NCBI RefSeq assembly: GCF_000295935.2
Contig: NZ_ALWO02000016.1
Coordinates: 1 to 59,051, forward strand
Origin: Indibacter alkaliphilus LW1
GTDB taxonomy: Bacteria; Bacteroidota; Bacteroidia; Cytophagales; Cyclobacteriaceae
DNA length: 59,051 nt
Reading direction: 5' to 3'
Shown here: one piece after another, positions 46,134-56,702 of the stretch
Numbering within the stretch: position 1 is the stretch's first letter
How the letters are laid out: every line of letters starts with the position of its first letter
Position numbers and translations under genes: made by a program
Notes under the pieces: model-generated
Told to the model about the DNA's origin: nothing
The model's database searches: none
Seen by the model: the letters and a program-made list of their open reading frames with translations, nothing else

Positions 46134-47777
46134 TTGAAAAGAAGAGACTTTATTCATTTGTCAGGACTCGGAATGGGTGCGCTGATGACTCCTGGGTTTT
46201 TGCTCACAGGCAACCCGGTTTCCGCTGATCAGCTATTGAACCCTGGTCTAGAAAATGCCGAAAAAAAAGCTTTGGCTGATATTGCCCTCAATACAGCAAA
46301 ATCAAATGGTGCTACTTATACTGATGTAAGAATAGGTAGGTACTTAAATCAATTTTTATTTACCAGAGAAAAAAATGTACAGAACATAGCCAATACCGAA
46401 AGCTTTGGTGTGGGTATTCGTGTAATCGCTGAGGGTACTTGGGGGTTTTCAGCCACCAATGATGTCAGTCCAGATGGCATTAAAAAATGTGCAGAGACAG
46501 CTGTGGCAATAGCTAAGGCAAACTCAATCATGCAGAAAGAACCTGTAATCCTAGCGCCTGTCCAAGGTGCAGGAGAGGTAAGTTGGGAGACGCCTATTTC
46601 CAAAAACCCGTTTGATATTCCTGTAGCCGATAAGATTGATCTCTTATTAAGTGTCAATGCTGCAGCATTGGACAACGGAGCAACTTTTGTCAATTCCAAC
46701 CTATTCATGGTCAACGAGCAGAAGTATTTTGCATCTTCTGATGGTTCTTATATAGATCAGAATATTCACAGGATCTGGCCAACATTCAATGTAACAGCAG
46801 TCAATCAATCAGAAGGTAAATTCAGAAGCAGACAGGCTCTGAGCGCGCCGATGGGAATGGGCTATGAATATCTTGATGGCCTGGCCTCCGAAAAAATCGA
46901 AGGCCCGGCAGGACTCATCAGCTACAGAAATTCTTATGACATGGTGGAGGATGCAGTTGCAGCGGCCAAACACGCCAAAGAAAAGTTAACTGCTAAATCC
47001 GTCACTCCGGGTAAGTATGACCTTGTATTGGATCCGGATCATCTTGGACTGACTATTCACGAATCTGTCGGACACCCATTGGAGTTGGATAGGGTACTTG
47101 GTTATGAAGCCAATTATGCAGGGACAAGTTTTGCAACATTGGATAAGTGGAGAGCTGGAGACTTCAAATATGGCAGCGATCTGGTAAATATTGTGGCAGA
47201 TAAGACACAACCCAATTCTCTTGGACTAACTGCCTATGATGACGAGGGAGTCAAATGCAAAGAATGGGAATTGATCAAAGATGGAGTGTTGGTGAATTAC
47301 CAGGCAATCAGAGACCAAGCCAGTATCATAGATGAATCTGAATCCCATGGCTGTTGCTATGCGGATAGCTGGGACTCAGTACAGTTTCAGCGTATGCCTA
47401 ATGTCTCATTAAGACCTGGAAAAGACAAACTCAGCGTCAATGAAATGATAAAAGGTGTAGATAAAGGGATTTATATAGTAGGAAGAGGTTCTTATTCCAT
47501 TGACCAGCAGCGCTACAATTTCCAGTTTGGAGGACAGTTGTTTTATGAAATCAAAGATGGAGAAATAGTGGGTATGCTGGAAGATGTAGCCTATCAGTCC
47601 AATACCCAGGAATTCTGGAATTCGTGTGCACAGATTTGCGACAAAGACGATTATAAACTCTTTGGTACTTTCTTCGATGGAAAAGGTCAGCCTTCACAGG
47701 TTTCGGCAGTTTCTCACGGTAGTTCTACGACCCGATTCAACGGTGTCAATGTAATCAACACAGGAAGACAGATCTAA
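46134..47777 (+). CDS. TldD/PmbA family metalloprotease, Tat-exported
   Basis: 547 residues. A twin-arginine signal (KRRDFIHLSGLGMGALMTPGF) opens the protein. The TldD metal motif IHESVGHPLE (HExxxH) is present, with EANYAGTSFATL and SHGCCYADSW later. TldD works with PmbA/TldE as a heterodimer that trims peptides; here the partner follows 19 bp downstream. The start is TTG. A periplasmic location by Tat export is inferred and is unlike the cytoplasmic E. coli pair. Confidence 0.9.
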   Translation: MKRRDFIHLSGLGMGALMTPGFLLTGNPVSADQLLNPGLENAEKKALADIALNTAKSNGATYTDVRIGRYLNQFLFTREKNVQNIANTESFGVGIRVIAEGTWGFSATNDVSPDGIKKCAETAVAIAKANSIMQKEPVILAPVQGAGEVSWETPISKNPFDIPVADKIDLLLSVNAAALDNGATFVNSNLFMVNEQKYFASSDGSYIDQNIHRIWPTFNVTAVNQSEGKFRSRQALSAPMGMGYEYLDGLASEKIEGPAGLISYRNSYDMVEDAVAAAKHAKEKLTAKSVTPGKYDLVLDPDHLGLTIHESVGHPLELDRVLGYEANYAGTSFATLDKWRAGDFKYGSDLVNIVADKTQPNSLGLTAYDDEGVKCKEWELIKDGVLVNYQAIRDQASIIDESESHGCCYADSWDSVQFQRMPNVSLRPGKDKLSVNEMIKGVDKGIYIVGRGSYSIDQQRYNFQFGGQLFYEIKDGEIVGMLEDVAYQSNTQEFWNSCAQICDKDDYKLFGTFFDGKGQPSQVSAVSHGSSTTRFNGVNVINTGRQI

Positions 47778-47796
47778 GCACCAAAAATCAAATAAC

Positions 47797-49113
47797 ATGG
47801 CAATTTTATCTCAAGAAGAAGCAAAAAAGATTATCGATAAAGTACTTTCCTATGCCAAAGCAGATGAGACCGAAGTGAGTATCGGTGGCGGAAGAACAGG
47901 AAATATCCGATATGCAAGAAATACAGTCAATACAAGTGGTGAGTCTAATTCTATCACGGTAGCAGTCACTTCAGTATATGGAAAAAAATCAGGTGTGGCT
48001 ACAGGGAATGAGTTAGATGATGCTGCTTTAAAAAGGATAGTTGAAAAAGCAGAAGAAATAGCAAAACTGGCTCCGGAAAACCCCGAGTATATGCCAATGC
48101 TTGGGCCACAGGATTACCCGTCTACCAAGAATTTCTCTCAGAATACAGCTGACATCAATCCGGAATACAGGGCAAAAGCAGCCATGGACAGCATAGAGGT
48201 GTCCAACACGGGCAATCTGACTGCAGCTGGGTACATGGAAGATTTTGCAGGTTTTACGGCAGTAGGAAACAGTCGAGGCCGTTTTGGATACAACAAAAAT
48301 TCCTCAGTTGATTTTTCAATCACAGTGAGGACTGCCGATGGTACTGGTTCAGGCTATGCTGTTCGTGACTTCAATGACGTCAATTTGCTCAATGCCAAAA
48401 ATGTCACCGAAATAGCTGCCCAAAAAGCACAGGCTTCGGGAAATGCCCAAGCGATAGAACCTGGAAAGTATACGGTAATTTTGGAGCCTACTGCTGCGAA
48501 TGACCTTTTGAGGCTTTTGGCTTTTAATATGGATGCCCGAAGTGCTGACGAGGGGAGAAGCTTTCTTAGCAAAAAAGGAGGTGGTACACGCTTAGGAGAA
48601 AAGCTTTTTGATGAAAGAGTGAATGTCTATTCAGACCCTATGCATCCTGATCTGCCGGGAAGACCTTGGAATAACGAAGGACTACCCAGTGAAAAAATCA
48701 CATGGGTGGAAAACGGAGCAGTGAAAAACATGTTTTATTCAAGGTATTGGGCAGATAAGCAGGGAGTCGATCCCGTAGGAAGACCTACAGGAATCATCTT
48801 TGAAGGAGGAAACCAATCCTTGGCAGATATGATCAGGAATACGCAAAGAGGTGTTTTGGTAACAAGGTTTTGGTATATCAGGGCTGTTGATCCACAGACA
48901 TTGTTATATACAGGATTGACACGTGATGGTACTTTCTATATAGAGGATGGGCAGATCAAGTTTCCTGTCAAAAATTTCAGATTCAACGAAAGTCCTGTAA
49001 TTATGCTCAACAATATTGAAGCCATGGGTAAGCCCCAAAGAGCAGGAGGAAATCTGATTCCACCTATGAAAATCAGGGACTTTACCTTTACGAGTCTTTC
49101 AGACGCGGTATAA
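47797..49113 (+). CDS. TldD/PmbA family protein, PmbA/TldE-like partner
   Basis: 438 residues. The PmbA fold is seen (ETEVSIGGGRTGNIRYARN, VTSVYGKKSGVATGNEL, NMDARSADEGRSF, FNESPVIMLNNIEAMG). No HExxxH motif is found, as in the non-catalytic TldE-type subunit. There is no signal peptide, whereas the partner has a Tat signal, so it may be hitchhiking with it or staying cytoplasmic. Co-transcribed with the TldD-like gene. Confidence 0.9.
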   Translation: MAILSQEEAKKIIDKVLSYAKADETEVSIGGGRTGNIRYARNTVNTSGESNSITVAVTSVYGKKSGVATGNELDDAALKRIVEKAEEIAKLAPENPEYMPMLGPQDYPSTKNFSQNTADINPEYRAKAAMDSIEVSNTGNLTAAGYMEDFAGFTAVGNSRGRFGYNKNSSVDFSITVRTADGTGSGYAVRDFNDVNLLNAKNVTEIAAQKAQASGNAQAIEPGKYTVILEPTAANDLLRLLAFNMDARSADEGRSFLSKKGGGTRLGEKLFDERVNVYSDPMHPDLPGRPWNNEGLPSEKITWVENGAVKNMFYSRYWADKQGVDPVGRPTGIIFEGGNQSLADMIRNTQRGVLVTRFWYIRAVDPQTLLYTGLTRDGTFYIEDGQIKFPVKNFRFNESPVIMLNNIEAMGKPQRAGGNLIPPMKIRDFTFTSLSDAV

Positions 49114-49136
49114 CCCTCCAATCTTGAAAACCAAAT

Positions 49137-49163
49137 CCCCGGAATCTTAGGGTTTCGGGGTTT
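49137..49163 (+). terminator. Weak terminator after the PmbA-like gene
   Basis: CCCCG/CGGGG (49137-49141 with 49156-49160) forms a 5-bp GC stem followed by TTTGTTT. It separates the TldD/PmbA unit from the next operon but is weak. Confidence 0.4.
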
Positions 49164-49175
49164 GTTTATGCTTAT

Positions 49176-49790
49176 ATGCAGCCTTTTTTCTTTACAAGAC
49201 TCAAATACAATTCAGGAAACTGGGATACAGATCAACGTATGCCCACCAATTTGCTGAATTCATTGGTTGAATACACCACAATACCAATTGAAGAACAGGA
49301 AAAGATTGTTGAAGTTGGAAGCACTGAGATTTTTAGGTCGCCATTTTGTTACCTGAGTGGGCATAGGTTGGTTGCCTTTTCTGAAAGTGAAAGAAAGAAC
49401 CTCAAAACCTATATTCAAAATGGAGGTTTTCTTTTTGCGGATGACTGCAATCACGATATCGATGGACTGTTTGCAAAGTCATTTGAAGAGGAGATGAGTG
49501 AGATTTTCGGAAAAGATGCTTTGCAGAAGATTCCCAATGATCATGAGATTTACAATTGCTTTTTCAAATTTGAGGATGGACCTCCCACAACTTCCTTTGA
49601 ACTGAACGGCTGGGGTGATGACCTGGTCCATGATTATCTCAAAGCTATCATTATCAATGGAAGGATTGGAGTCCTCTATAGCAACAAAGACTATGGTTGC
49701 GAGTGGGATTATGATTTTAGAAACAAGCGATTCCTACGAGAAGACAATACTAAGTTTGGTGTTAACATTATCATTTATGCATTAACCTGA
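49176..49790 (+). CDS. DUF4159 protein
   Basis: 204 residues without signal peptide. DUF4159 features include [20 protein letters not shown] at the start, [25 protein letters not shown] and [10 protein letters not shown]. The fold is related to class I glutamine amidotransferase-like domains; no enzymatic activity is established. It heads the MoxR-DUF58 run, with 7 bp to the next gene. Confidence 0.9.
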   Translation: MQPFFFTRLKYNSGNWDTDQRMPTNLLNSLVEYTTIPIEEQEKIVEVGSTEIFRSPFCYLSGHRLVAFSESERKNLKTYIQNGGFLFADDCNHDIDGLFAKSFEEEMSEIFGKDALQKIPNDHEIYNCFFKFEDGPPTTSFELNGWGDDLVHDYLKAIIINGRIGVLYSNKDYGCEWDYDFRNKRFLREDNTKFGVNIIIYALT

Positions 49791-49797
49791 TTTTACT

Positions 49798-50790
49798 TTG
49801 GAAAATACAGATACAAAAGCTTACGAAAAATTATTGAACCGCCTTCCCTTATTAAAAAAGGAAATAGCCAAAGTGATAGTTGGCCAGGAGGAAGCTGTGG
49901 AGGAAGTATTGATAGCCTTGCTTGCCGGAGGGCATTGCTTGTTGGAAGGAGTGCCTGGTTTGGCAAAAACCCTATTGGTCAAAACATTGTCTGAGGCTAT
50001 GGATTTGCAGTTCAAGAGAATTCAGTTTACACCTGACTTAATGCCGGGGGATATTTTGGGCACAGAAGTACTTGAAGAGGACCACAGCACAGGCAGGCGT
50101 TTTTTTCAATTCAATAAAGGACCTATTTTTTCCAATATGGTATTGGCAGATGAAATCAATAGAACACCTCCCAAGACTCAGGCGGCACTTTTGGAAGCCA
50201 TGCAGGAAAAAATTGTTACTTATGGCGGGAAAAATTATCCCTTGCCCAAACCTTTTTTGATAATAGCCACCCAAAACCCTATTGAGCAATCGGGAACTTA
50301 CCCTTTGCCAGAAGCACAAATGGACCGGTTTTTACTCTATATAAAATTGGGCTACCCTTCGGAGCAGGAAGAATTGGAGGTTCTTGAAAGGACCACAGGA
50401 ACTCAGCATGAAGAAGTTCAGCCTATTTTCGATGGAGAGGAAATCCAAAATCTTCAGAAGCTGACGAGGCAGATACATATTGATCAAAACTTACTTTCAG
50501 GAATCAATAAGCTCGTTCGGCAGAGTAGGCCGGAAGAATCTCAAGTAGAGGCCGTTAATCAATACATCGATTGGGGTGCGGGACCAAGGGCAGGGCAAGC
50601 TTTAATCCTTTGCGCAAAGGCACGTGCACTCATTCAGGGCAGGTTTTCTGTGATCCCTCAAGACGTAGAAAAGCTGATTTATCCTGTGATGAGACACAGG
50701 TTGGCCTTGCATTTTAGGGCGGAAGCAGAAGGGATTCATTCAGACAAGATTATCTCAGAAATTTTGAAGGCCTCACAAATTGGAAAGTAA
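49798..50790 (+). CDS. MoxR family AAA+ ATPase
   Basis: 330 residues. Walker [14 protein letters not shown] (about 48-60), Walker [23 protein letters not shown] and sensor 1 [22 protein letters not shown] are intact. MoxR ATPases act as chaperone-like remodelers for partner proteins, often with DUF58/VWA partners. The start is TTG at 49798, with no in-frame ATG near. Confidence 0.96.
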   Translation: MENTDTKAYEKLLNRLPLLKKEIAKVIVGQEEAVEEVLIALLAGGHCLLEGVPGLAKTLLVKTLSEAMDLQFKRIQFTPDLMPGDILGTEVLEEDHSTGRRFFQFNKGPIFSNMVLADEINRTPPKTQAALLEAMQEKIVTYGGKNYPLPKPFLIIATQNPIEQSGTYPLPEAQMDRFLLYIKLGYPSEQEELEVLERTTGTQHEEVQPIFDGEEIQNLQKLTRQIHIDQNLLSGINKLVRQSRPEESQVEAVNQYIDWGAGPRAGQALILCAKARALIQGRFSVIPQDVEKLIYPVMRHRLALHFRAEAEGIHSDKIISEILKASQIGK

Positions 50791-51655
50791 AGAAGAACAT
50801 CTTGAAATTATCAAACTGCAGAACTTGCGTCTTGCAGCTAAAATAATCAGTGAAAAATTGGTTCAGGGGAATCACTTTGGCCAAAGGGTAGGTTATGGAG
50901 CTGAATTTGAACAATATAGACATTATGAAATTGGAGATGATCTGAAACGTCTGGATTGGAAGCTTTTTGCCCGGTCGGGTAAATACCTGATTAAGGAATC
51001 GCCAATTGAGAGCAATCTTCATGTCAAACTGATCCTGGATCTTTCGGGCTCTATGAATTATGAGGAGGATCAGATCAGTAGGGTTTCATACGCAAAGGTA
51101 TTATTGGCTTCCATCGCATACTTGGCCTTCAAACAAGGTGATAGTCTTTCTTTATACTTTTTGGTAGATGGAAAGGTGAAACAGGTGACTTCAGCAGGGA
51201 GTAAAGGTTTTCAGATGATTCTCTACAACTTGGAGACAGCCAAAGCCCGAGGGGCATGGCAGGTAAGGAAGGGAAGCTTTCCTGAATTAAAATCCCGAGA
51301 AAGGGAATTGGTCATTATGGCATCTGATTTTTTGCAATCAGAGTCAGAATGGACGGATATTGTAAAATCCATGGTGCATCCGAAAAAGCAACTCTGGCTA
51401 TTTCAGATACTTGGGGCCCAAGAAATGGAGATGAATTTGAAAGGAAATAGGAGATTTATTGACCTTGAGTCAGGAGAGTCTGTACATGCTGATGCGGGAC
51501 AATTGGTGAAAACCTATAATCAGAAAATGAAGGAATATCTGGATGATTTGGATCACAATCTAAACCTCCCAAAAGTAGAACTTATTAGAGTCAAAATGCA
51601 GGAATCTATAGTTCAGCTTTTGAACCGCGTACTCAATCAAAATTCAATAAACTGA
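50780..51655 (+). CDS. DUF58 domain protein (VWA-like fold)
   Basis: 291 residues. Hallmarks are [36 protein letters not shown] and the MIDAS-like [13 protein letters not shown]58 proteins are the usual partner of MoxR. The TTG start overlaps the moxR end by 11 bp; its stop overlaps the next gene start (TGATG). Confidence 0.95.
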   Translation: MESKEEHLEIIKLQNLRLAAKIISEKLVQGNHFGQRVGYGAEFEQYRHYEIGDDLKRLDWKLFARSGKYLIKESPIESNLHVKLILDLSGSMNYEEDQISRVSYAKVLLASIAYLAFKQGDSLSLYFLVDGKVKQVTSAGSKGFQMILYNLETAKARGAWQVRKGSFPELKSRERELVIMASDFLQSESEWTDIVKSMVHPKKQLWLFQILGAQEMEMNLKGNRRFIDLESGESVHADAGQLVKTYNQKMKEYLDDLDHNLNLPKVELIRVKMQESIVQLLNRVLNQNSIN

Positions 51656-52818
51656 TGCAGTTTCTTTCACCATATATGTTGTGGGGTTTGTTTGCGCTGT
51701 CAGTTCCGCTACTGATACATCTTTGGAATGGAAGAAAGGGAACCAAAGTTTATTGGGCAGCATTTCGGTTTTTGGAGGAAAATGACAACAAGCCTATAAG
51801 ACATATCAGGCTTGAGCATTGGCTTCTGATGGCGCTAAGAATGTTCATGCTGCTGTTGCTAACCCTGTTAATGGCTCAGCTTTTTATAAAATTTTTGGAT
51901 AAAGAGGAAGAAAAAGAAGTTGTGCACTTGGTAGAACCCAATGCTGATTTGCTTTCGGAATTTAAGTTTGAGCTGGCTCAAGCAATAGAAAATCAGGAGC
52001 CAGTTTTTTGGTTGAATCAGCAATTGGAAGCTTTAGAAGAAAAGGATATACAGACCCCAAAACCTTCTGAAATCATGCATTTGCAGACCGCACTCAACCG
52101 GTTAGATCAAGATAAATACAACTTTAAAATTTACCTTTCAGGTTTTGAAAATAGCTTTGATTTCAGTGCGTATTTGATTGGTTCTCAACCGGAAATATTT
52201 CTCTCTGAATTTTCGAATGAATACCATCAGAGAAATTCTCTAGCGATTGATGGAGGTCGCTATCTTTTTGTTGACAATACCAACAACCTTACGTTTTCTG
52301 ATGATTTACCTGTTATGAAAAATGTCATTCAAGGCAATTTTGGGGTTGAGGTTGATGTTGAAAACTCAAAAGACCAAAGAAAAATACAGGCGGCATTTCA
52401 AGCTGTGCAAAAAGTATTTGGGTTAAACTTTGAATTTTCCGGAGACGAAAAAGTGGATATCTTAGTTACAGAAAATAATATTTCTGAAAATGAGGAAATT
52501 CTGACCTTGAGCTTTTCAAATGACAGGAGTATTGAACAATTTCCAAATGTATATGGGCTGAAACCATTCAAATCAAGAAGTCACAGTACTTTGGATGATC
52601 TCCCAACTGAAATTCTTAAAAGTATTCTGGACTTCTATGGGATCAAGGGGGAGTCGATCCGTTTGGCCGAAACTCAAGTTAGAGAAAAATTCATCCTGAA
52701 ATCAGGGCAAGAAAAATACAAAAAACCTATCAAACCCAATGCTGAAGAAATCTTATGGATAGTATTTCTGTTGGTATTGATGGGGGAAAGATTTATAGCG
52801 AATAGATCTGGTTTATGA
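51655..52818 (+). CDS. BatA N-terminal domain membrane protein
   Basis: 387 residues. Two N-terminal helices (about 6-22 and 55-80) flank the WNGRKGTKVYWAAFRFLEE motif of the aerotolerance-regulator N-terminal domain. The rest is a soluble domain of unknown fold with one C-terminal helix (about 365-380). It lacks the VWA domain of BatA/BatB. Its stop overlaps the next start (ATGA). Confidence 0.85.
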   Translation: MQFLSPYMLWGLFALSVPLLIHLWNGRKGTKVYWAAFRFLEENDNKPIRHIRLEHWLLMALRMFMLLLLTLLMAQLFIKFLDKEEEKEVVHLVEPNADLLSEFKFELAQAIENQEPVFWLNQQLEALEEKDIQTPKPSEIMHLQTALNRLDQDKYNFKIYLSGFENSFDFSAYLIGSQPEIFLSEFSNEYHQRNSLAIDGGRYLFVDNTNNLTFSDDLPVMKNVIQGNFGVEVDVENSKDQRKIQAAFQAVQKVFGLNFEFSGDEKVDILVTENNISENEEILTLSFSNDRSIEQFPNVYGLKPFKSRSHSTLDDLPTEILKSILDFYGIKGESIRLAETQVREKFILKSGQEKYKKPIKPNAEEILWIVFLLVLMGERFIANRSGL

Positions 52819-55076
52819 AAAAATTACAAAAACTACTAGCACAAACTGTTTTGCAACAGCAAGTAAATGCATTCTTGAAAGCATTGCTGGTAAGTGTTGG
52901 TGTATTTTTATTTTTATTGTCCTTTAGGGTCAATCATCTTATTAGTCTCGGAATTTCAATTGTGGTTTTTATCCTATTAGCTTGGTATATTGGGATGTTC
53001 CGTAGAGATGAGCAAGCTGCAAAAAATTACCTGCACAGTAGGTTTCCTGAATTGGAATATAGTTTAGACTTATTGGATAAGAGAGAGTGGAACTTAGCTG
53101 AGACTTTTCAATTGAACCGACTAGCTAATCAAATCAATTTTACCTCTACTCCTGTACTGTTGGGTAAAAATATAATTCCTGCATTCTTATTTTTATTATT
53201 GGGTACTGGCCTTTATGGCATGAGTAGCTTTTTGACAATTGAAAATCCAACCCCTGATGGTAAAGCTAAAATGGAGAAGTCCATTGTGGAGGATGATGTG
53301 AAGGTAAAAACCGTTAGTTTGTCCGACAACTTAATCATAGTAAGCCCTCCTGATTATTCAGAAATGCCGGTTTTTTTCCAAGAAGATTTGGATATCAGGG
53401 CTTTGGAAGGTTCTATATTGGAATGGAGATTGAGTTTTAATTCTGATTTGGTAGAATATGTAAAATTGGTGGACGCATCTGGATTAGAGTTATCTTTTGA
53501 GAAAAAAGGGGAGCAATTCACCATGAAGGATAAATTGGAAGCTTCAGGAATATATGCTATACAGGCATTCGGGAAAGATTCATTAATTTTTGAGTCAGAT
53601 TTTTACAGGTTGGAAGTGATCCGTGACAAGTCTCCCTTGATAATTCCTGAAGAAAAGGACCTATATGTTTATCATTTTCAGAAAGATCCAATGCAAAGGA
53701 AATTAAGAGCCAGAGTTTCTGATGACTTTAAGGTAAGGCAAGTTTATATCGTAGCTACTTTGGCAAGGGGTAGGGGTGAAAATGTGAAATTTAGGGAAAA
53801 TCGTATTGAGCTGCCCAAAAGTAATTTTAAGGAGGCTGAATTAGCTCAGGCATTGGATTTAGAATCCATGGATTTTCAGCCCGGTGATGAGTTATACTAT
53901 TATTGGTTGGCAGTAGATAATAAAAGACCTCAGCCCAATATCAGTAAATCGGACACTTACTTTATTCAGTATGTAGATTCTACAGGACTCAGCGATTCAC
54001 AGCTAGAGTCCCTGGCAATCCATGTTCTACCTGATTATTTTAGAAGCCAGCGACAAATCATCATTGATACTGAAAAGCTGTTGAAGGAAAAAGAAGAGCT
54101 TTCAGATCGGAAGTTTAATGAACAATCCAACGAGTTGGGGTATGAACAAAAACTACTTCGCATGCGCTACGGGCAGTATTTGGGGGAGGAGTTTGAATCC
54201 AATGCACCAGGGGGAAGTCTGAATTCAGCTGAGGGTAGGAATATTTTGGAAAGCTTTATTCATAATCATGATCATGAAGGTGAAAATGAGGGAGCCCCCT
54301 CATTGAGTAAATTTAGGTATGCTGCATTGGAACAATACAGGGAAAACCATGATAAAAATCAAGAATTGCTCAAACAACAATTGGGTGAGCTAAGTGACCA
54401 AGATCATGACCATCATGACCATGATCACGATGAAGATGATGAGCTTGCCAGTCTCTTGGAAGAATACCTGCACAATCATGATTCTGAAGAAATGAATACT
54501 TTGTACGAACAGTCCACAAGGAGCATCCTGAAAATGGCTTTGGAACAGATGTGGCAATCAGAGCTTCATTTACGCTTATTTGAGCCTGAAAAAGCCTTGC
54601 CTTTCCAACATAAAGCATTGGAATATTTGAAGTCTGTTCAGCAAAAGTCCAGAACCTATGTCAAAAAATCAGGATTTGACCCTGTACCCATCAAGGAAGC
54701 TGAAAAAAGGTTAACCGGAGATACTGAGGGAGTTGACACCTACTATGCCACAGCAAAATCAGTATCAGTGAATGAAATGGCCCTTATGGCGGGGAAAATC
54801 TTGGGAATGTTCAATCAAATATCACTCTCGGAGGCTGATAAAGATGTTTTGGATGAGTTTGGTCAACTTTGGTCATTGAGGTTGTCGCATACAGGAATGG
54901 AGGATTGGAACACCTTATTGCTTTTACAAAAGCTTCGACAGGATAATCTCAGTGAATCTGAAAAATCCGAATTAGGGAAAAAACTCCAGTCTTTGGTCAA
55001 TTTAGAAAGAAGAAATGCTTTTTCAGTTGGACGGAATGAGCAATTGGCTAAATCATTTTGGGAAAATTTCAAATGA
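52815..55076 (+). CDS. Large membrane protein with His/Asp-rich loop (DUF4175-like)
   Basis: 753 residues. Two N-terminal helices (about 20-60) and a third near 128-147 are followed by an extracytoplasmic region. Its start and size resemble the DUF4175-like proteins found next to MoxR-DUF58 genes, but I am not certain of the family. Two histidine-rich segments, HNHDHEG (54261-54281) and DHDHHDHDHDEDDE within 54396-54443, sit in a helical region and look like a metal-binding loop. The stop overlaps the next start (ATGA). Confidence 0.7.
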   Translation: MKKLQKLLAQTVLQQQVNAFLKALLVSVGVFLFLLSFRVNHLISLGISIVVFILLAWYIGMFRRDEQAAKNYLHSRFPELEYSLDLLDKREWNLAETFQLNRLANQINFTSTPVLLGKNIIPAFLFLLLGTGLYGMSSFLTIENPTPDGKAKMEKSIVEDDVKVKTVSLSDNLIIVSPPDYSEMPVFFQEDLDIRALEGSILEWRLSFNSDLVEYVKLVDASGLELSFEKKGEQFTMKDKLEASGIYAIQAFGKDSLIFESDFYRLEVIRDKSPLIIPEEKDLYVYHFQKDPMQRKLRARVSDDFKVRQVYIVATLARGRGENVKFRENRIELPKSNFKEAELAQALDLESMDFQPGDELYYYWLAVDNKRPQPNISKSDTYFIQYVDSTGLSDSQLESLAIHVLPDYFRSQRQIIIDTEKLLKEKEELSDRKFNEQSNELGYEQKLLRMRYGQYLGEEFESNAPGGSLNSAEGRNILESFIHNHDHEGENEGAPSLSKFRYAALEQYRENHDKNQELLKQQLGELSDQDHDHHDHDHDEDDELASLLEEYLHNHDSEEMNTLYEQSTRSILKMALEQMWQSELHLRLFEPEKALPFQHKALEYLKSVQQKSRTYVKKSGFDPVPIKEAEKRLTGDTEGVDTYYATAKSVSVNEMALMAGKILGMFNQISLSEADKDVLDEFGQLWSLRLSHTGMEDWNTLLLLQKLRQDNLSESEKSELGKKLQSLVNLERRNAFSVGRNEQLAKSFWENFK

Positions 55077-56686
55077 TAAAGTTTGAACCAATTCTTTCCG
55101 GTAATATACTGATAATGGTTTTAGGAGTCCTAGCTCTTATTTCGGTTTTTCAAGTGTTTTATTATTTGTTCAAAAAAGTAGAACGCCGCTATCTTAAGGT
55201 TTTTTTGTTTTTGCTTTTTAGCAGCCTGCTTTCCTTATTTATTTTGAACCCTACTTGGGAAAAGGAACTTCCTGGAAGCTCAGCTTTACTTATTCCTGAA
55301 AGCGAGAACAAAGCCCATTTTTCTGATTTTTCAAAAGAATTGGAAGTAGATAAAGTCATTAAAGCTGGAGAAAGAGCAGAAGGCTTTAGGCAGCTCTATA
55401 TTTTTGGAGAGAATTATAAGAAAGAAGAATTACTTTCTTTGCCCTTAGTTGATATGGAATGGATTCCTTCATCGGACAAGAGTTTTGTTGTTTTGGACTT
55501 AGGCTGGGAAGGAATTCTGAAATATGGCCAAGAGCAAAAGATTACCGGAATATTAAATTCCGAAAAGAGCCAGAAGTTACAATTGAGATTTGTCAATGAA
55601 GTATGGGCAGAACAAACTCTAGAGGATGGCGAACAGAGTTTTGAACTCGTTTTTTCAGCTTTGATTCTGGGGAAAAATGAAATGGACCTTTATCTGGATG
55701 AAAGCAAAATTGGTACAGTCAGGTATTTTGTCATGGGTCCGGAACAAATGAGTTTTGAGTTGAAAGTAGGTTTTCCCAATCCGGAAACCAGGTTTTTTGC
55801 CGACTACCTTAGGAAGAGAGGTGAATTGGTGAGCTTGAGAACCCAAGTGGCACAAAGCTCCAGTATTGTTGCAGGGGAGGAATTAGCGGATAGAAGTGTA
55901 TTGGTCATTGATCCATCTCAGCTAAAAAGTGTTGATGTCAATAAATTGGGTTCTGACTACCAAGCTGTACTTTTAACCAATGTCAATAATCCTGAGTTGG
56001 ATATTTCAGAGCTGAACAGGAAGTTTGGTACCAGTTTTACAATCAACAGGATCTCCGAGAAAAGTGTAGAGAAGGAAAACGGCACCAGCGCCCAAGCATT
56101 TGATTTTGTAACAAAATTCAACCAAGATACTCTGAAAAATTCTGCAACTGCCTTTGAAATGAAAGGTGACCATACCATTGCTGTAAGTTTGATGGAAGAC
56201 TCTTTTTCTCTTTTACTTTCTGGGGATAGCATAGGTTATGCTAAGGTTTGGGAACCTGTCTTTGAAAAACTTTCTATGGGGAATAAGAACTCTTTTCAAC
56301 TTTCGTCTCCTGTATTTAGGAACTTGAAATCAAATATTTCATTTCTGGGCGCTTCAGATTCTCCAAATAATCTTCAAAATGAACAGCTTTCATTTACTTG
56401 GAAAAAGGATGCTTTGATTGGTGACATGTACTTTTCACGTTTTATCCCTTTGGAAAGTGGTTGGATATATTTTTCTGATAGTTTATCTATTTATGTGGAA
56501 GATGAAGAAAGCTTCAAAGCTGTTAAAGGCAGGAAAATATTGATAGAGTTCCTTAAAGAAAGAAGAGATTATGGCTTTGGAAGTGAGCGGATTACCAGTA
56601 AGTCTAATATTCCAGCGTGGTTGTGGTTTGTGCTGATATTGATATCAGCATCATTGCTGTGGGTAGAACCTAGGTATAGGTCTTGA
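55073..56686 (+). CDS. Membrane protein of the MoxR-DUF58 operon, unknown function
   Basis: 537 residues from the ATG at 55073 (a TTG at 55058 would overlap the previous gene more). Two N-terminal helices (about 10-30 and 43-60), a long soluble domain and a C-terminal helix (about 515-531) ending in a short basic tail. Similar proteins are found as the last membrane gene in such operons and may have a class I amidotransferase-like or Ig-like fold, but no motif is conserved enough for me to name it. Function unknown. Confidence 0.7.
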   Translation: MIKFEPILSGNILIMVLGVLALISVFQVFYYLFKKVERRYLKVFLFLLFSSLLSLFILNPTWEKELPGSSALLIPESENKAHFSDFSKELEVDKVIKAGERAEGFRQLYIFGENYKKEELLSLPLVDMEWIPSSDKSFVVLDLGWEGILKYGQEQKITGILNSEKSQKLQLRFVNEVWAEQTLEDGEQSFELVFSALILGKNEMDLYLDESKIGTVRYFVMGPEQMSFELKVGFPNPETRFFADYLRKRGELVSLRTQVAQSSSIVAGEELADRSVLVIDPSQLKSVDVNKLGSDYQAVLLTNVNNPELDISELNRKFGTSFTINRISEKSVEKENGTSAQAFDFVTKFNQDTLKNSATAFEMKGDHTIAVSLMEDSFSLLLSGDSIGYAKVWEPVFEKLSMGNKNSFQLSSPVFRNLKSNISFLGASDSPNNLQNEQLSFTWKKDALIGDMYFSRFIPLESGWIYFSDSLSIYVEDEESFKAVKGRKILIEFLKERRDYGFGSERITSKSNIPAWLWFVLILISASLLWVEPRYRS

Positions 56687-56702
56687 TCCAGATTATATTT
56701 AA

